The notes below the pieces were generated by a model. It was not told the DNA's origin and did not search any database. It was given only the letters and a program-made list of their open reading frames with translations. From Nocardia bhagyanarayanae (lineage in GTDB: Bacteria; Actinomycetota; Actinomycetes; Mycobacteriales; Mycobacteriaceae): a DNA stretch of 64,000 nt. Where the stretch lies: positions 5,890,001 to 5,954,000 of the forward strand of contig NZ_VFPG01000001.1 of the NCBI RefSeq assembly GCF_006716565.1, read 5' to 3'. Position numbers and translations under genes: made by a program. Below, one piece after another: positions 32,119-43,400 of the stretch (its first letter is position 1; the number at the start of each line of letters is the position of its first letter).

Positions 32119-32531
32119 CACCCCTTGACCTCCAGAGTGTGTGGCAGCGGCGCCACCTGGACGATCGGCGGATCGCACTCGTCCCACGGCTTGGTCAACA
32201 TCGCGATGAACGTCAGCGGCGTGATCGAGTACACCGTGTGCATCACACCGATCGGCGTGCGCGTGCAGATCCCTTTGGACACGTGGATGAATTCCTCGGG
32301 GCAGTTCGGATCCTCGTGGTCGTCCTTGGTGACCAGCACACCATTGCCCTCGACGAACAGCAGATACTCGACGAAGTGCGGGTGATAGTGCAGGCCGCGC
32401 ACCTTGCCCGGATGCATGTAGATCAGGTTGAACTCCAGCAGCGGTTCTGGTGGCACCCAGGTGAAGATGCCGCCGCGGCCGTCGCGGACCGTGTCGAGAT
32501 TGCAGGACGGAGTGAGGACTTCGACCTTCAT
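32118..32531 (-). CDS. Cupin, sugar epimerase/isomerase-like
   Basis: 137 aa, one RmlC-like cupin fold. Conserved His/Glu residues occur in GLHYHPHFVEYLLFVEGNG, where the metal-binding HxH...E pattern of cupins is visible, and in the second half IGVMHTVYSITP. The wording is near dTDP-4-dehydrorhamnose 3,5-epimerase relatives and WxcM-type isomerases, but the protein is shorter than RmlC. It is the gene between AT-TE fusion and the epimerase-like gene and probably epimerises or isomerises the 4-keto sugar from GMD. A polyketide cyclase-like cupin role cannot be excluded. Confidence 0.7.
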   Translation of the reverse strand: MKVEVLTPSCNLDTVRDGRGGIFTWVPPEPLLEFNLIYMHPGKVRGLHYHPHFVEYLLFVEGNGVLVTKDDHEDPNCPEEFIHVSKGICTRTPIGVMHTVYSITPLTFIAMLTKPWDECDPPIVQVAPLPHTLEVKG

Positions 32532-32546
32532 GGAATGATCCCTTCA

Positions 32547-34373
32547 TCAGGCGGGTACCGCGTTGGGACGGACGGCGTGCAGCTTGTCCGCGATCGAGTC
32601 GACCAGCGCGTCGCGCTGGTCGACGAGGAAGAAGTGGCCGCCGGGCAGCAGCTCGGTGGAGCGAGTCCCGGGCAGCACATCGCGCCACGCCTCGAGTTGC
32701 GTGGCCGCCACCTGGCGATCGTCGCGTCCGCCGTAGAGGTGGACCGGACAGGCGGGCGGTGGGTGCGGAACGAACCGGTAGTCGTCGAAGATCTCGAAGT
32801 CGCTCCGCAATGCGGGCAGGAACAGTGCCATCACCTCCGGGGTATCCATGACCTCGGGCGGGATCCCGCCGTAATGCCCTACCGCGGAGAGGAATTGATC
32901 ATCCGACAAGCTCGACAGACGTCCCGGCCGCGGTAGGTGCGGCGCCACCGCCGCGGCGAGGAACAACACCTCAGGAGCGACCCCGGCGGGGAGTCGACGC
33001 GCGACCTCGAAGGCGGTCAACGCTCCGAGGCTGTGGCCGAAGAAGGCGAACGGCAAGTCGGTGAGCGGAACTACCTGCGCCACCGCGGCATCCACCAATT
33101 CCCCGAACCCGCGTATCGGTGTGTGCCCGAGATGCCGGTGCCTGGCGGGCAATTCGACGGCGCACAACTCCACCCAATCGGGCAACCGGGTACGCCACTG
33201 CGTGTAGGCCGCGGCCTTGCCGCCCGCGAACGGCCAGCAGAACAGGCGCAATAGCGCGGGCGCGGCCTGCCGCTGGTGCAGCACCAACCGATCCGCGGTG
33301 TCGCCTCCGGTGAATGTGGCTGGTACGACCGGTCGTTCAGGTGGTGCGGGCCGCACGCCCGGCGTGGTCGGCATGCTCGCCACCGGCGGCGCGGGCCGAG
33401 CGTCGGGCGTTCGTGCCGGGGTCGGCTCCGTGCGAGCAGCCAGATGCGGTGGCTCGGACCGGAACAGTGCGAGATCACCGACTGTCACCAGTCGCGAAAC
33501 CTCGACCCCGACCGACTCGAAGAATTTCGACAGGGGCGCCGAAGGGCCGATCTCGACGATCGCCGTTCCGGTGCGACCGAGCGCCCGCATATTGTCCTGC
33601 CACCGGACCGGGGCGCTGATCTGGCGGACGAGATGGTCGGTGAGTGTCTCGGGCCGGTGGAACTCGCCGGTGAAGTTCGAGGTCACCGCGGCCGCACGGT
33701 CCACGCGCAGCCGCGGCGCACAGTCGGCCACGTACCCGGCGAATTCCGATTCGATCGACCGCATCAACCGGGAGTGGAAGGGCGCACTCACCCGCAGCGG
33801 AACGAACCGCAGCTCCGGAAGACGCTCGGCGAGTACCACTCTGGCGGCCGCGACGGCCTCGGTGGCGCCGCTGATGACGAGTTGCTCCGGTGAATTGTCG
33901 TTGGCGACCTCGGCGCCGACGCCCGCGACGAGTTCGGCCACTCCGTGCGAGGCGATGTCGGGCAGGATGAGCGCGGCCATCGAACCACGGCCTTCCGGCA
34001 CCGCCCGCTGCATGAGCGCACCACGGGCCCGCACCAACCGGACACCGTCGGCGAGCCCGACGACACCGGCCGCGACCAACGCGCTGTACTCGCCGAGGCT
34101 GTGCCCACCGAATGCGACCGGGCGCACGCCGCATTCGGCCGTCAGTACCCGGTGCACCGCGATCTCCATGGTGAGCACGCACGGCTGGGTGTACTCCGTG
34201 CGATGCAGCCGCTGATCCCGTTCGACGCAGATCCGCAGCAGGTCCTCCCCTAGCGCCTCGGCGGCCTCGTCGAAAGCCGCTCGCGCGAGCGGGAATTCGG
34301 CGCAAAAGTCGGCGCCCATCCCGACCCGCTGCGCGCCTTGCCCAGGAAAGACGAGGGTGCGTTCGGCATTCAT
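32547..34373 (-). CDS. Fusion of trans-acting malonyl transferase and type II thioesterase
   Basis: 608 aa. Residues about 5-300 are a discrete acyltransferase: LVFPGQGAQRVGMG, active Ser92 in GHSLGEYSAL, substrate motif APFHS (malonyl type in trans-AT enzymes). A proline-rich linker (about 305-360) leads to an alpha/beta-hydrolase thioesterase of type II: LFCWPFAGGKAAAYTQW, Ser448 in FFGHSLGAL, Asp in GGRDDRQ and His in GGHFFLVDQ. The AT would load malonyl groups on the AT-less modules of the adjacent PKS, and the thioesterase would remove stalled or wrong acyl groups. Good ribosome site GGAGG before the ATG. 51 bp after the PKS stop, same operon. Confidence 0.9.
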   Translation of the reverse strand: MNAERTLVFPGQGAQRVGMGADFCAEFPLARAAFDEAAEALGEDLLRICVERDQRLHRTEYTQPCVLTMEIAVHRVLTAECGVRPVAFGGHSLGEYSALVAAGVVGLADGVRLVRARGALMQRAVPEGRGSMAALILPDIASHGVAELVAGVGAEVANDNSPEQLVISGATEAVAAARVVLAERLPELRFVPLRVSAPFHSRLMRSIESEFAGYVADCAPRLRVDRAAAVTSNFTGEFHRPETLTDHLVRQISAPVRWQDNMRALGRTGTAIVEIGPSAPLSKFFESVGVEVSRLVTVGDLALFRSEPPHLAARTEPTPARTPDARPAPPVASMPTTPGVRPAPPERPVVPATFTGGDTADRLVLHQRQAAPALLRLFCWPFAGGKAAAYTQWRTRLPDWVELCAVELPARHRHLGHTPIRGFGELVDAAVAQVVPLTDLPFAFFGHSLGALTAFEVARRLPAGVAPEVLFLAAAVAPHLPRPGRLSSLSDDQFLSAVGHYGGIPPEVMDTPEVMALFLPALRSDFEIFDDYRFVPHPPPACPVHLYGGRDDRQVAATQLEAWRDVLPGTRSTELLPGGHFFLVDQRDALVDSIADKLHAVRPNAVPA

Positions 34374-34424
34374 CGCACTACCTCCGCGGACCCGTGGGCG
34401 ACACGAACGCCGAACATATGTCTC

Positions 34425-37400
34425 TCATCGCGCCGCCTCGACGGTCGATTCGGCCGCCTTCGGCGCCGGGATGTAGCCGACCTCCGCACAGTGGGCCAAA
34501 TAGACCTGGACCAGTTGCTCGATCGGCGGACAGTCGATGCCCGCCGCGCCGAGTACCCGCCGGGTATACGCGCAATCGGCGTAGGAGCTCTCCTCGTAGT
34601 GGATGTAGCCGAAGAGCTCGATGCCGTACTTGAACATCTCCAGGGTCTGGCTGTCGTAGACCTCGTCGGTGCCGCGGCGATAGATCTCCCGTTCGGTGAC
34701 CCGGCGATGGAATTCCTCGAGCGGCACGAGATCTACCTGGTACCCCGCCTGTTGGACGTTGCGCACGACGTCGTAGTAGCGCCGGATATCCGGGTTGGTC
34801 AGGTGGTAGGTCTCCCGATAGGTCGGTCTGCGCAACCCGATGTGCACGATGGCCGCGCTGACATAGTCGACCGGGGAGATGTCCCAGTACACCGGCGTCA
34901 GCATGGTCTCGCCGCTCTCGATCATCGTCTTGAGGATGTCGTAGTAGGCGCCCTTGACGCTCACCTCCGAGAATGGGTACCGCCCGGTGACGCTGTCGCC
35001 CATGATGTTTCCCGGCCGTACGATGTCCCACAGCAGGCCACGCTCGCTCGCCGCCCTGATGAGTTTCTCGGACTCGTACTTCGTCTGCTGGTACGGCAGA
35101 TGGTCGTAGCCCTGGCCCAATTCGAGGTCGCGCTCGGTGAACGGCGGGTTGTTGAAGTTGAGCCGGTCACCCAGTGCACTGAAGCTGGAGACGTACACGA
35201 GATACCTGCCCCGTGACTGGAGCGCGAAATCGATGGCGCGCCTGGTGCCTTCGACGTTGATCGGGGCCAGTGCGTCGTAGAAGGTGACGAGCGTGGTCCG
35301 GCCCGCGGCGTGAATGGTCAGATCGACCTCTTGCGCGATTCTGTGCCAGGTCGTCTCGTCCAGGCCGAACCGGTCCTTCGATACGTCACCGAGCAATGGC
35401 GTGACCCTGGCCGCGAAGGCGGCGTCGAGGGCGCCCTCCGGGTCGTAGGTGGCAAGGAAGTGCTTGATCCGTTTCTCGGCCCCGGCCAAGGAGGTGCCAC
35501 GCACCAGGCAGGTCACCCGAACGTCGGTGTGCGCCAGCAGATCGTGCAGCACCTTGCCGCCGAGCACACCGGTGACGCCGGTGATGAAGACCGATTCCAC
35601 CGCGATCGGTGCCTCCATGGTGACGACGGGGATGTCGTCCTGCACATCGACCGCGCGTGCGTCGGCCGTGCCCTGCGGAGCGCCGATCGACGGGGTCGCG
35701 GCCGCGATGATCCCTTCGGCGACGAGGTAGTCGGCGAGCGAGCTGATAGTCGGGTACAGCTCGATCGACTCCGCCGGAATCTTGACCTCGTGCAGCTTCA
35801 TGAGCCGGTTCAGCATCCGCACCGTGGCCACGGAGTCGAATCCGAAGTCGACGAAATCCGCGTCCAGCTCGAGTTCCGCCGGATCCGTCTTGGTGAGATC
35901 GGCGAAGATATCGCGGATCTGCTCCCGCAGTAGGGCGCGCAGCTCATCGTCGGATTCCGCGGGCGCAGCGGGTTCCGGCTCGGCCGCGATCGGGAAAGCG
36001 GCCACCATGGCGCCGTCTCCGTCCCCGGTTTCGGTGGTGTTCGCCTCGCCCCCCTCCGAGATACTCTGCGCGGTCGCACCATTCGACCGGTGGCCATTAC
36101 GCGGACCGGAACCGGTCAGCTGCGGGCTCTGCGCGACAACCGTCTTGGCGACGAGTTGCGAGGTCCCGGTGTCGTTTCGATCGACCTGCGAGGAATCGCG
36201 AGCGGTGGACTCGGTGCGGCGTCGGTAGTCCTCGGGCACGATCCAATGCCTGCGCCGCGCGAAGGCGTACGTGGGCAGGCTGACAATACGACCGAAGGGG
36301 CGCTCGTAAACCCGTTCCCACTCCACGGTCCACCCGCCGGCCCACAATTCGGCCGCGCGCGGCAGGTTGCCGGAGCGCAGCAGGCCGCGCATCTCGGTCC
36401 GGTCCGCCTCGGATTCACCGGGTAGCTCGTCGAGCTCGCGATGGGTGCGGGCCACGCCTCGGAACACCAGCAGCCCCGCCGCGGGCACGCGCGCGGCGGG
36501 ATCGGCCGCACTCTCCAGCAGCTCGACCAGTTGCGCGGTCGAGGTGGCCACCACGGCAAGCCGATGCTCGAACGACACCCGGCCGACGGCCAGTGTCCAG
36601 GCCACGTCCGCGAGCGGCAGCGGGTTCTCCCGCAGCTGCCGAGCCAATCGGCCGACCGCCTCGGTCAGGCGATCGGCGTCGCGCGCCGACAGCATCACAA
36701 GCCGCGGCTGGTCATCCGCCTCCGACGGTGGGAGCTGGCCGGCGTCGGCGAGAATCACATGGGCATTCGACCCGCCCGCGCCGAACGAGCTGACAGCGGT
36801 GATTCGCGGTGTGCCGTCGTCGGGCCGCGGCCACGCGGTGGGTGTGTCGATGATCCGGAACGGGGTCGCGCCGAAGTCGATCGCCGGGTTCGACGGGTCG
36901 CTGTGCAGGTTCGGCGCCATCGTGTCGTGCCGCAGTTGCAGCAGCGCTTTCACCACGCCCGCCGCGCCCGCGGCCGCCTCCAGGTGCCCGACACTCGATT
37001 TCGCCGAGCCGATGCCGCAGTAGCCCCGCTCCGCCGTAGACCGGCGGTAGGCCCTGGTCAGCGCCGCTATCTCGATCGGATCACCCAGTGCGGTACCGGT
37101 GCCGTGTGCCTCGACGTAGCCGATGTCGCGGGCATCCACCCCGGCCGTGGTCAGGGCACGGCCGATGAGATCGGCCTGTGCCGTCGGATTCGGCACCGTG
37201 AACCCGTTGGTGCGGCCGCCGTGGTTGACGGCGCTGCCCCGGATCACGCCGTAGACCCGGTCTCCATCGGCGCGGGCATGCCGTAAAGGCTTGAGCACCA
37301 GGGTGACCACGCCCTCGCCAGGCACGTAGCCGTCACCGCCTGCGCCGAACGAGCGGCAGCGGCCATCGGTGGAGGCCCATCGCCCGTAGCCGAGCAACAA

Positions 37401-40400
37401 ATACTTCCCGGGGTGAATCGACACATTCACGCCGCCCGCGAGGGCATAGGCGGATTCACCGCGGCGAAGACTCTCGCATGCGAGATGCAGGGCGGTCAGC
37501 GAGGCGGAACAGGCCGTGTCCACCGCCAGGCTCGGGCCGCTGAAGCCGAGGTGATACGAAACCCGGTTGGGGATGGCGAAATAGCCGGAGATCGGCACAC
37601 CGACAAAGGCTTGGTACTCGGCGTACCCGACACCGGCGAAGACACCGGCGTCGACCAGTCCGCGCGCCCGCGCGCCCGCCCGCACTCGGTCCGGCGTGTA
37701 GCCTGCGTCTTCCAGAGCAGCCCAGGATGTTTCGAGGAACAGCCGCTGCTGCGGGTCCATCTCCTCGGCATCCTTGGGGGTGATACCGAAGAACCGTGCG
37801 TCGAACTTGTCGACGTCATCGATGAAGCCGCCCCAGCGCGCATAGGTGGTGCCGGGCTCGTCGGGGTCGTCGGAGTGCAAGGCGCGGTGGTCCCAGCGGT
37901 CCGGCGGCACCTCGATGATGCAGTCGCGGCCGGAAACCAGGTTGGCCCAGAACTCTTCGATATCCTGCGCCATCGGGAACCGGCCCGCCATACCGATGAC
38001 GGCGATGTCGTCGTCCCGGTCGGGTGCGGGGCGAGCGGCCGGGCTGTCGACGGCGACCGTGGGGGTGGGGTTCGCCGGTGCGGTGGCGGAGGCCGGGGCA
38101 TCGGGCGTGGACGGCCGGGTGGCCTCGGTGTGCAGTGCCACCAGCCGTTCCGGGTGCTCCTCGGCGAGGTAGCCCGCGAGATCCCGGACGGTTTGGTACT
38201 CGAAGAACAGGGTGCTCGGCAGTGCGCCGAAGTCCGTCTCGAGTCGATCGTTCATCCTGCTGATGAGTACCGAATCGATCCCGTAGTCCTGCAACGGAAT
38301 ACGTGTGCGAATCCGGTCCGCATCCAGTCGGCAGTACGCGGCGAGCAGGCCCTTCAGATACTCCTCCGCGATCTGCCCGAGGGGAGTCTCGTCGGCGGAG
38401 CGTGAACTGCCCGCTTCGGCGACGGGCGCCGACCGCGGCGCAGGTGTGGGTCGAAGTACCGGTTCGGCGACTGTTGTCGCTTCGGCGGCGATCTCGGGTG
38501 CGGTGCCCTCGGGCACCCAGCATCGTTCTCGCTCGAACTGGTATCCCGGTAGGTGTACCCGCTGCGCGAATCCCGCTGACCAGCCCGTGAACTCGACTCG
38601 CTCTCCCGCGACCCATCGCCGCGCGGTCTCGATCGGATCAGCGAGCACCGTCGCGGAAGGTTCGGGCACGGCGGTGTCGTGGACCAGCCCGGTGACAACA
38701 CTTGCCGGAGTGTCGCCTTCGACGAAGTCGGCCAGCCGAGCTGCGAGGCCGTCGACAGAATCCGCGACGATCGCGAGGCGGTGCTCGAAGTGGGCTCGGC
38801 CGAAGGCGAAGGTACGCGCGATATCCGGGAGCATGACCTCCGGATGCGCGGCCAGATGCCTGCGCAATGCCCGCGCCGCGCGGCCGAGGCTGCCCGCCGT
38901 GCGAGCCGAGAGCACCACCACTTGCGGTCCATCGCTTCCGGTGGACCGATGCGGTGCCCGGACCGACGGGTAGTCGTCTACGACGAGATGGGCATTGGTG
39001 CCGCTGAATCCGAAGGAGCTCACCGCGGCGCGGCGCGGCCCCTCCGGCCACGCACGCAGGTCGGTATTGACGAAGAACGGCGAATTCGCCAGATCCAGTA
39101 GTGGATTGACCGACTCGACGTGCAATGAGGGTGGAATCTGCCCGGCACGCATGGCCAACAGCACCTTGAACAGGCTCGCCATCCCGGCCGCGTGCGAGGC
39201 GTGACCGATATTCGACTTCACCGAGCCGATCGGGATGGTGCCCACCGTGTCGGTGTAGCGGCGGAATGCCGACGTGAGCGCCGATACTTCGATCGGGTCG
39301 CCCAATCGTGTTCCGGTGCCATGCGTTTCGATATAGCCGATACTCGACGGATCGATACCGTTGGTCCGATAGACGTCGAGTTCCAGCTCGGCTTGGGAGC
39401 GTGTGCTCGGCGCGGTGATGCCGTTGGTGCGACCGTCGTGGTTCACCCCGATGCCGCGGATCACTCCCCGGATCGGGTCGCCGTCGCGTTCGGCCGCGGC
39501 CAGCGGCTTCAATACCACCACGCCGACGCCTTCGGCGATCACGAACCCGTCCGCGGCCGCGTCGAAGCTCGCGCAGCGGCCGTGTGGCGACAGCATCCCC
39601 ATCGACGAGGCCAGCAGGTGGTACTCGGGCGTCACGAAGACGGCAACCCCACCCGCCAGCGCGAGATCGGATTCACCGGTGGCGAGGCTGCGGCAGGCCT
39701 GGTGCACCGCGACCAACGCCGACGAGCAGGCGGTATCCAGCCCGAGACACGGTCCGGTGAGATCGAGGTGGTAGGCCACTCTGGCGGGCAGGATGGCCGG
39801 GCTGTTCCCGGTGAACATATGGTGCGAGCCGAACCCGGCGCGGTCGCGCAGCAGCGTCGCGTAGTCGGATCCGGGCGAGCCCGCGAATACACCACACCGG
39901 CTGCGCCGCAATGATTTCGGATCGATCGCCGCGTCTTCCAGCGCCAGCCAGCTGTGTTCGAGGAACAACCGCTGCTGCGGGTCCATATAGTCGGCCTCGG
40001 CGGGCACCATATCGAAGAACGTCGGATCGAAGCGGTCGATATCGTCGAGGAATCCGCCCCATTTCGAGTAGGTCCTGCCGGGCGTCACCGGTCCCGGCCG
40101 GAAATGGTCGGCGATCGGCCACCGCGACGGCGGCACCTCGGTCACCGCGTCCCGTCCCTCGGCGAGGTTTCGCCAGAATTCGTCGAGATTCGCGGCGCCG
40201 GGGAACCGGCCCGACATTCCGATGACAGCGATATCCATCGACTGCGTCGCCGTCCTTTCAGAAGGGATCGACGGTGCGATCGCGGGGCGGACGGATGCTG
40301 CCGTGGCGGCCGGTGTGGTGGTGCCGGGCGCCGAGATGGCTGCTGATGGCGCGTCGGTGGGGGCCGCGGCGGGGATCGCGCCCTCGTCTGCGATCCGGCG

Positions 40401-43400
40401 GCTCAGTTGCCGCACCGACGGGTGATCGAAGACCACCGTCGGCCGCAGTGACAACCCGTAGCGGGCATTGACCCGGTCGATGATCTTGACAGCGAGAATC
40501 GAGTCGACGCCGTATTCGGACAGCGGCAGCCCCGGGTGCACTTCGGCGCCCGATACCCCCAGCCCCTCCGCGACCATGCCGGTGACCTCGGCCTCCAGGC
40601 GCGAAATATCCACCGCGTCCACATGATCGGGCGATGTGGACGGGGTCGCGATGCCAACCGCATCCTGCTGCGGCAGTTCGGCCACGAGCGCGGGCACGGA
40701 GTCGCTCACCCCCGCCAGCAGGCGGAAACTCGGCTCCGTGTCGGCGGACAGCCCGGGACCCCAAGCCCGCACGCCGGTGTAGCCCGCGTTCGCCAGCGCG
40801 ACACGCCACTGGTCCTCGGAAAGCAACGGCGAGTGCGCGATTCGCAGTTCGGGATCCCGATACCCGTGCCAGCCGTCGAGCAGTCCGAAGGTCAGCGCGA
40901 GCACCTCGAGATCGGTGGTCGCCTCGGTGAACGCCAGCACACCCGACGGCGCGAGCAGACGGCGGACATGATGCAGTGCGGGTCCGATCGCCCGCACCGC
41001 GTGTAAGACGTTGGCACACACCACGAGGTCGGCGCTCTCGACCGGGAAGCCCTGCGTCACCGGATCGGCCTCGATATCCAGCACCCCGAAACGCATTTCG
41101 GCTCGGTCGGGGAAGGTGCGCCTGCCGTGCGCGACGAAGCTCTGCGACACGTCGGTGTAGTGGTATTCGAACGACGCACCGGAGGCGACCAGTGCGGATA
41201 CCACGGCGTGCGTCGAGCCGCCGGTGCCCGCGCCGACCTCCACCACCCGCAGCGGCGCGGCATTGCCGGTCCGCTCCTGCGCGAGGGCCGCCACCAGATC
41301 GGCGAGCAGGCCGTTGGCGAAGTCATAGGCCGCGTTCCCCCGGTAGATCGCACCGACCAAATCGAGTTCGCCGCGCGGGAACAGCACCTCGGTCGCCGCC
41401 AGCTCGCCGCGCAGCACCCGTGGGTAGGCGGCCAGGCAGGCGTCGACCAGCGTCACATACGGTTCGGTCTGGGGGAATCGGGCGAGCAGGTCCGCGCGCA
41501 TCCACGTCGTTCCCGGTGGTGGCCCGGTAACCACGATGGCGTCGCCCTCGCCGCGCACCAATCCGTGCCGGAGCAGGATGTCGAGGCAGCTGGTGAGCAG
41601 TCGCCGGAAGCTTGGCAGCGCACCGATTCGACCGAGCACCGATTCGACCGACCACTCCCCCGTCGTAAGTCCAAGGTCGGCCAGTACGCCGAACAGTCGC
41701 ATCGCCGCGTAGCGCCCCAGCTCCGTTTGTCCGGGCTCGACGATCCCGCCCTGGCGCGGGGTGGACTCGAATCGTGCCACCGCCGCGGCGAATCCCGACT
41801 TCGGTGGCGCGATGATCCAGTAATCCCGTTGCTCGAACGGGTAGCCGGGCAGCGGTATCCGTCGGGCTGGTTCGGTCCAGTCGATCGCGGCTCCCGCGAC
41901 CCACTGTCGTGCCACCTGTTCGGGGGACGTCGCCGACCCGAGTTCCGCCGACCGCGTGGAAGCGCCCAGCGCTCCGGTCACCACGGGGCTCGCCTGGTCG
42001 CCGAGGTATTGCTCGAGCGCGGTTGCCACCGCATGGGGGCTGGTCGCGACGACCGCGAGCCGATACCCGAGCGCGGGCCTGCCGACCTGCAGCGTGCGCA
42101 CCGCATCGGCGAAATCGGCGGGATCCAGCGCGCGGAAATGCCGCGCCATCGTCTCGGCATAGCGCCGGAGCTGACCGGCCGACCGCGCCGAAAGAACGAA
42201 GACCTCCGGTTCGCCCGTCGCCGCGGGCCGCGCCCGCTGGTCGATGAACTCCGAGAGCACCACATGGGCATTCGCACCGCCCGCGCCGAATGCGCTGATC
42301 CCCGCACGACGCGGCGCCGCGATGCCGTCGACGGTTGCGCGCGGCCAGTCTTCGAGCTGCTGCGGCAGGTGGAACGGCACCGTGTCGAACGCGACCGCGG
42401 GATTGAGCTGTGCCGCATGCAAGGTCGGCGCGATGCGGCCGTGCCGGAATTGCAGCAGCACCCTGGTGAGGCCCGCGATACCCGCGGCCGCCTCCAGATG
42501 CCCGATATTCGATTTGGTCGAGCCGAGCGCACGCTGCCGCCCCTCGCCGCCGGGTTGCCCGAATACCGTTGCCAGGCCAGCGATTTCGATCGGATCGCCG
42601 AGGGCGGTGCCGGTGCCGTGCGCCTCGAGGTAGCCGATCGTCCCTGGTTCGACTCCGGCCGCGCGTAGCGCCTCGCTGATCACCTCGGCCTGCGCCCCGG
42701 GATGGGGCACGCTGTACCCGGCGGTCTGCCCCCCGTGATTCACCGCGCTGCCCAGCACCAAGCCGTGGATGGTGTCGCCGTCGGCGAGGGCGGTGCGCAG
42801 CGGTTTGAGATAGACCGCGCCAACCCCTTCGCCGGGCACGTAACCGTCGGCCCCCGCGCCGAACGGCCTGCACCTGCCGGTGTCCGACACCATTCCCAAA
42901 CTGCTCAGCAGCAGAAACTTGTCCTGGTGCAGCAGCAGGTTCACACCGCCGACGATCGCCGCGTCGCACTCGCCGTCCAGCAGACTGCGCCGGGCCAGAT
43001 GCAGCGCGGTGAGGGACGCCGAACACGCCGTGTCCACGGTGAGGCTCGGCCCGCGCAGGCCGAGAGAGTACGACGTCCGGTTGGCAATGGACGACGGAAT
43101 CGATGCCACTGCGACCGGATCGCCGTGACGCGTGGCCTCCACGCCGAGCAGTCGGTAGTCGCTCCACGTCGCGCCGACGAACACGCCGACCCGCCGATCC
43201 CGGACGGCAGGATCCTCGTGGTGGTAGCCCGCGTGTTCGAGCGCCGCGTACGCCTGCTGGAGGAACAGCCGCTCCTGCGGATCCATGAGCGGGGCGTGTG
43301 CGGGCGGAATTCGAAAGAACTGCGGATCGAAACCGGCCACATCCCGCAGGAATCCACCCGTCATCGGCGGGGCGCCCGCCGAGTGCTCGGCGGCGGTGAG

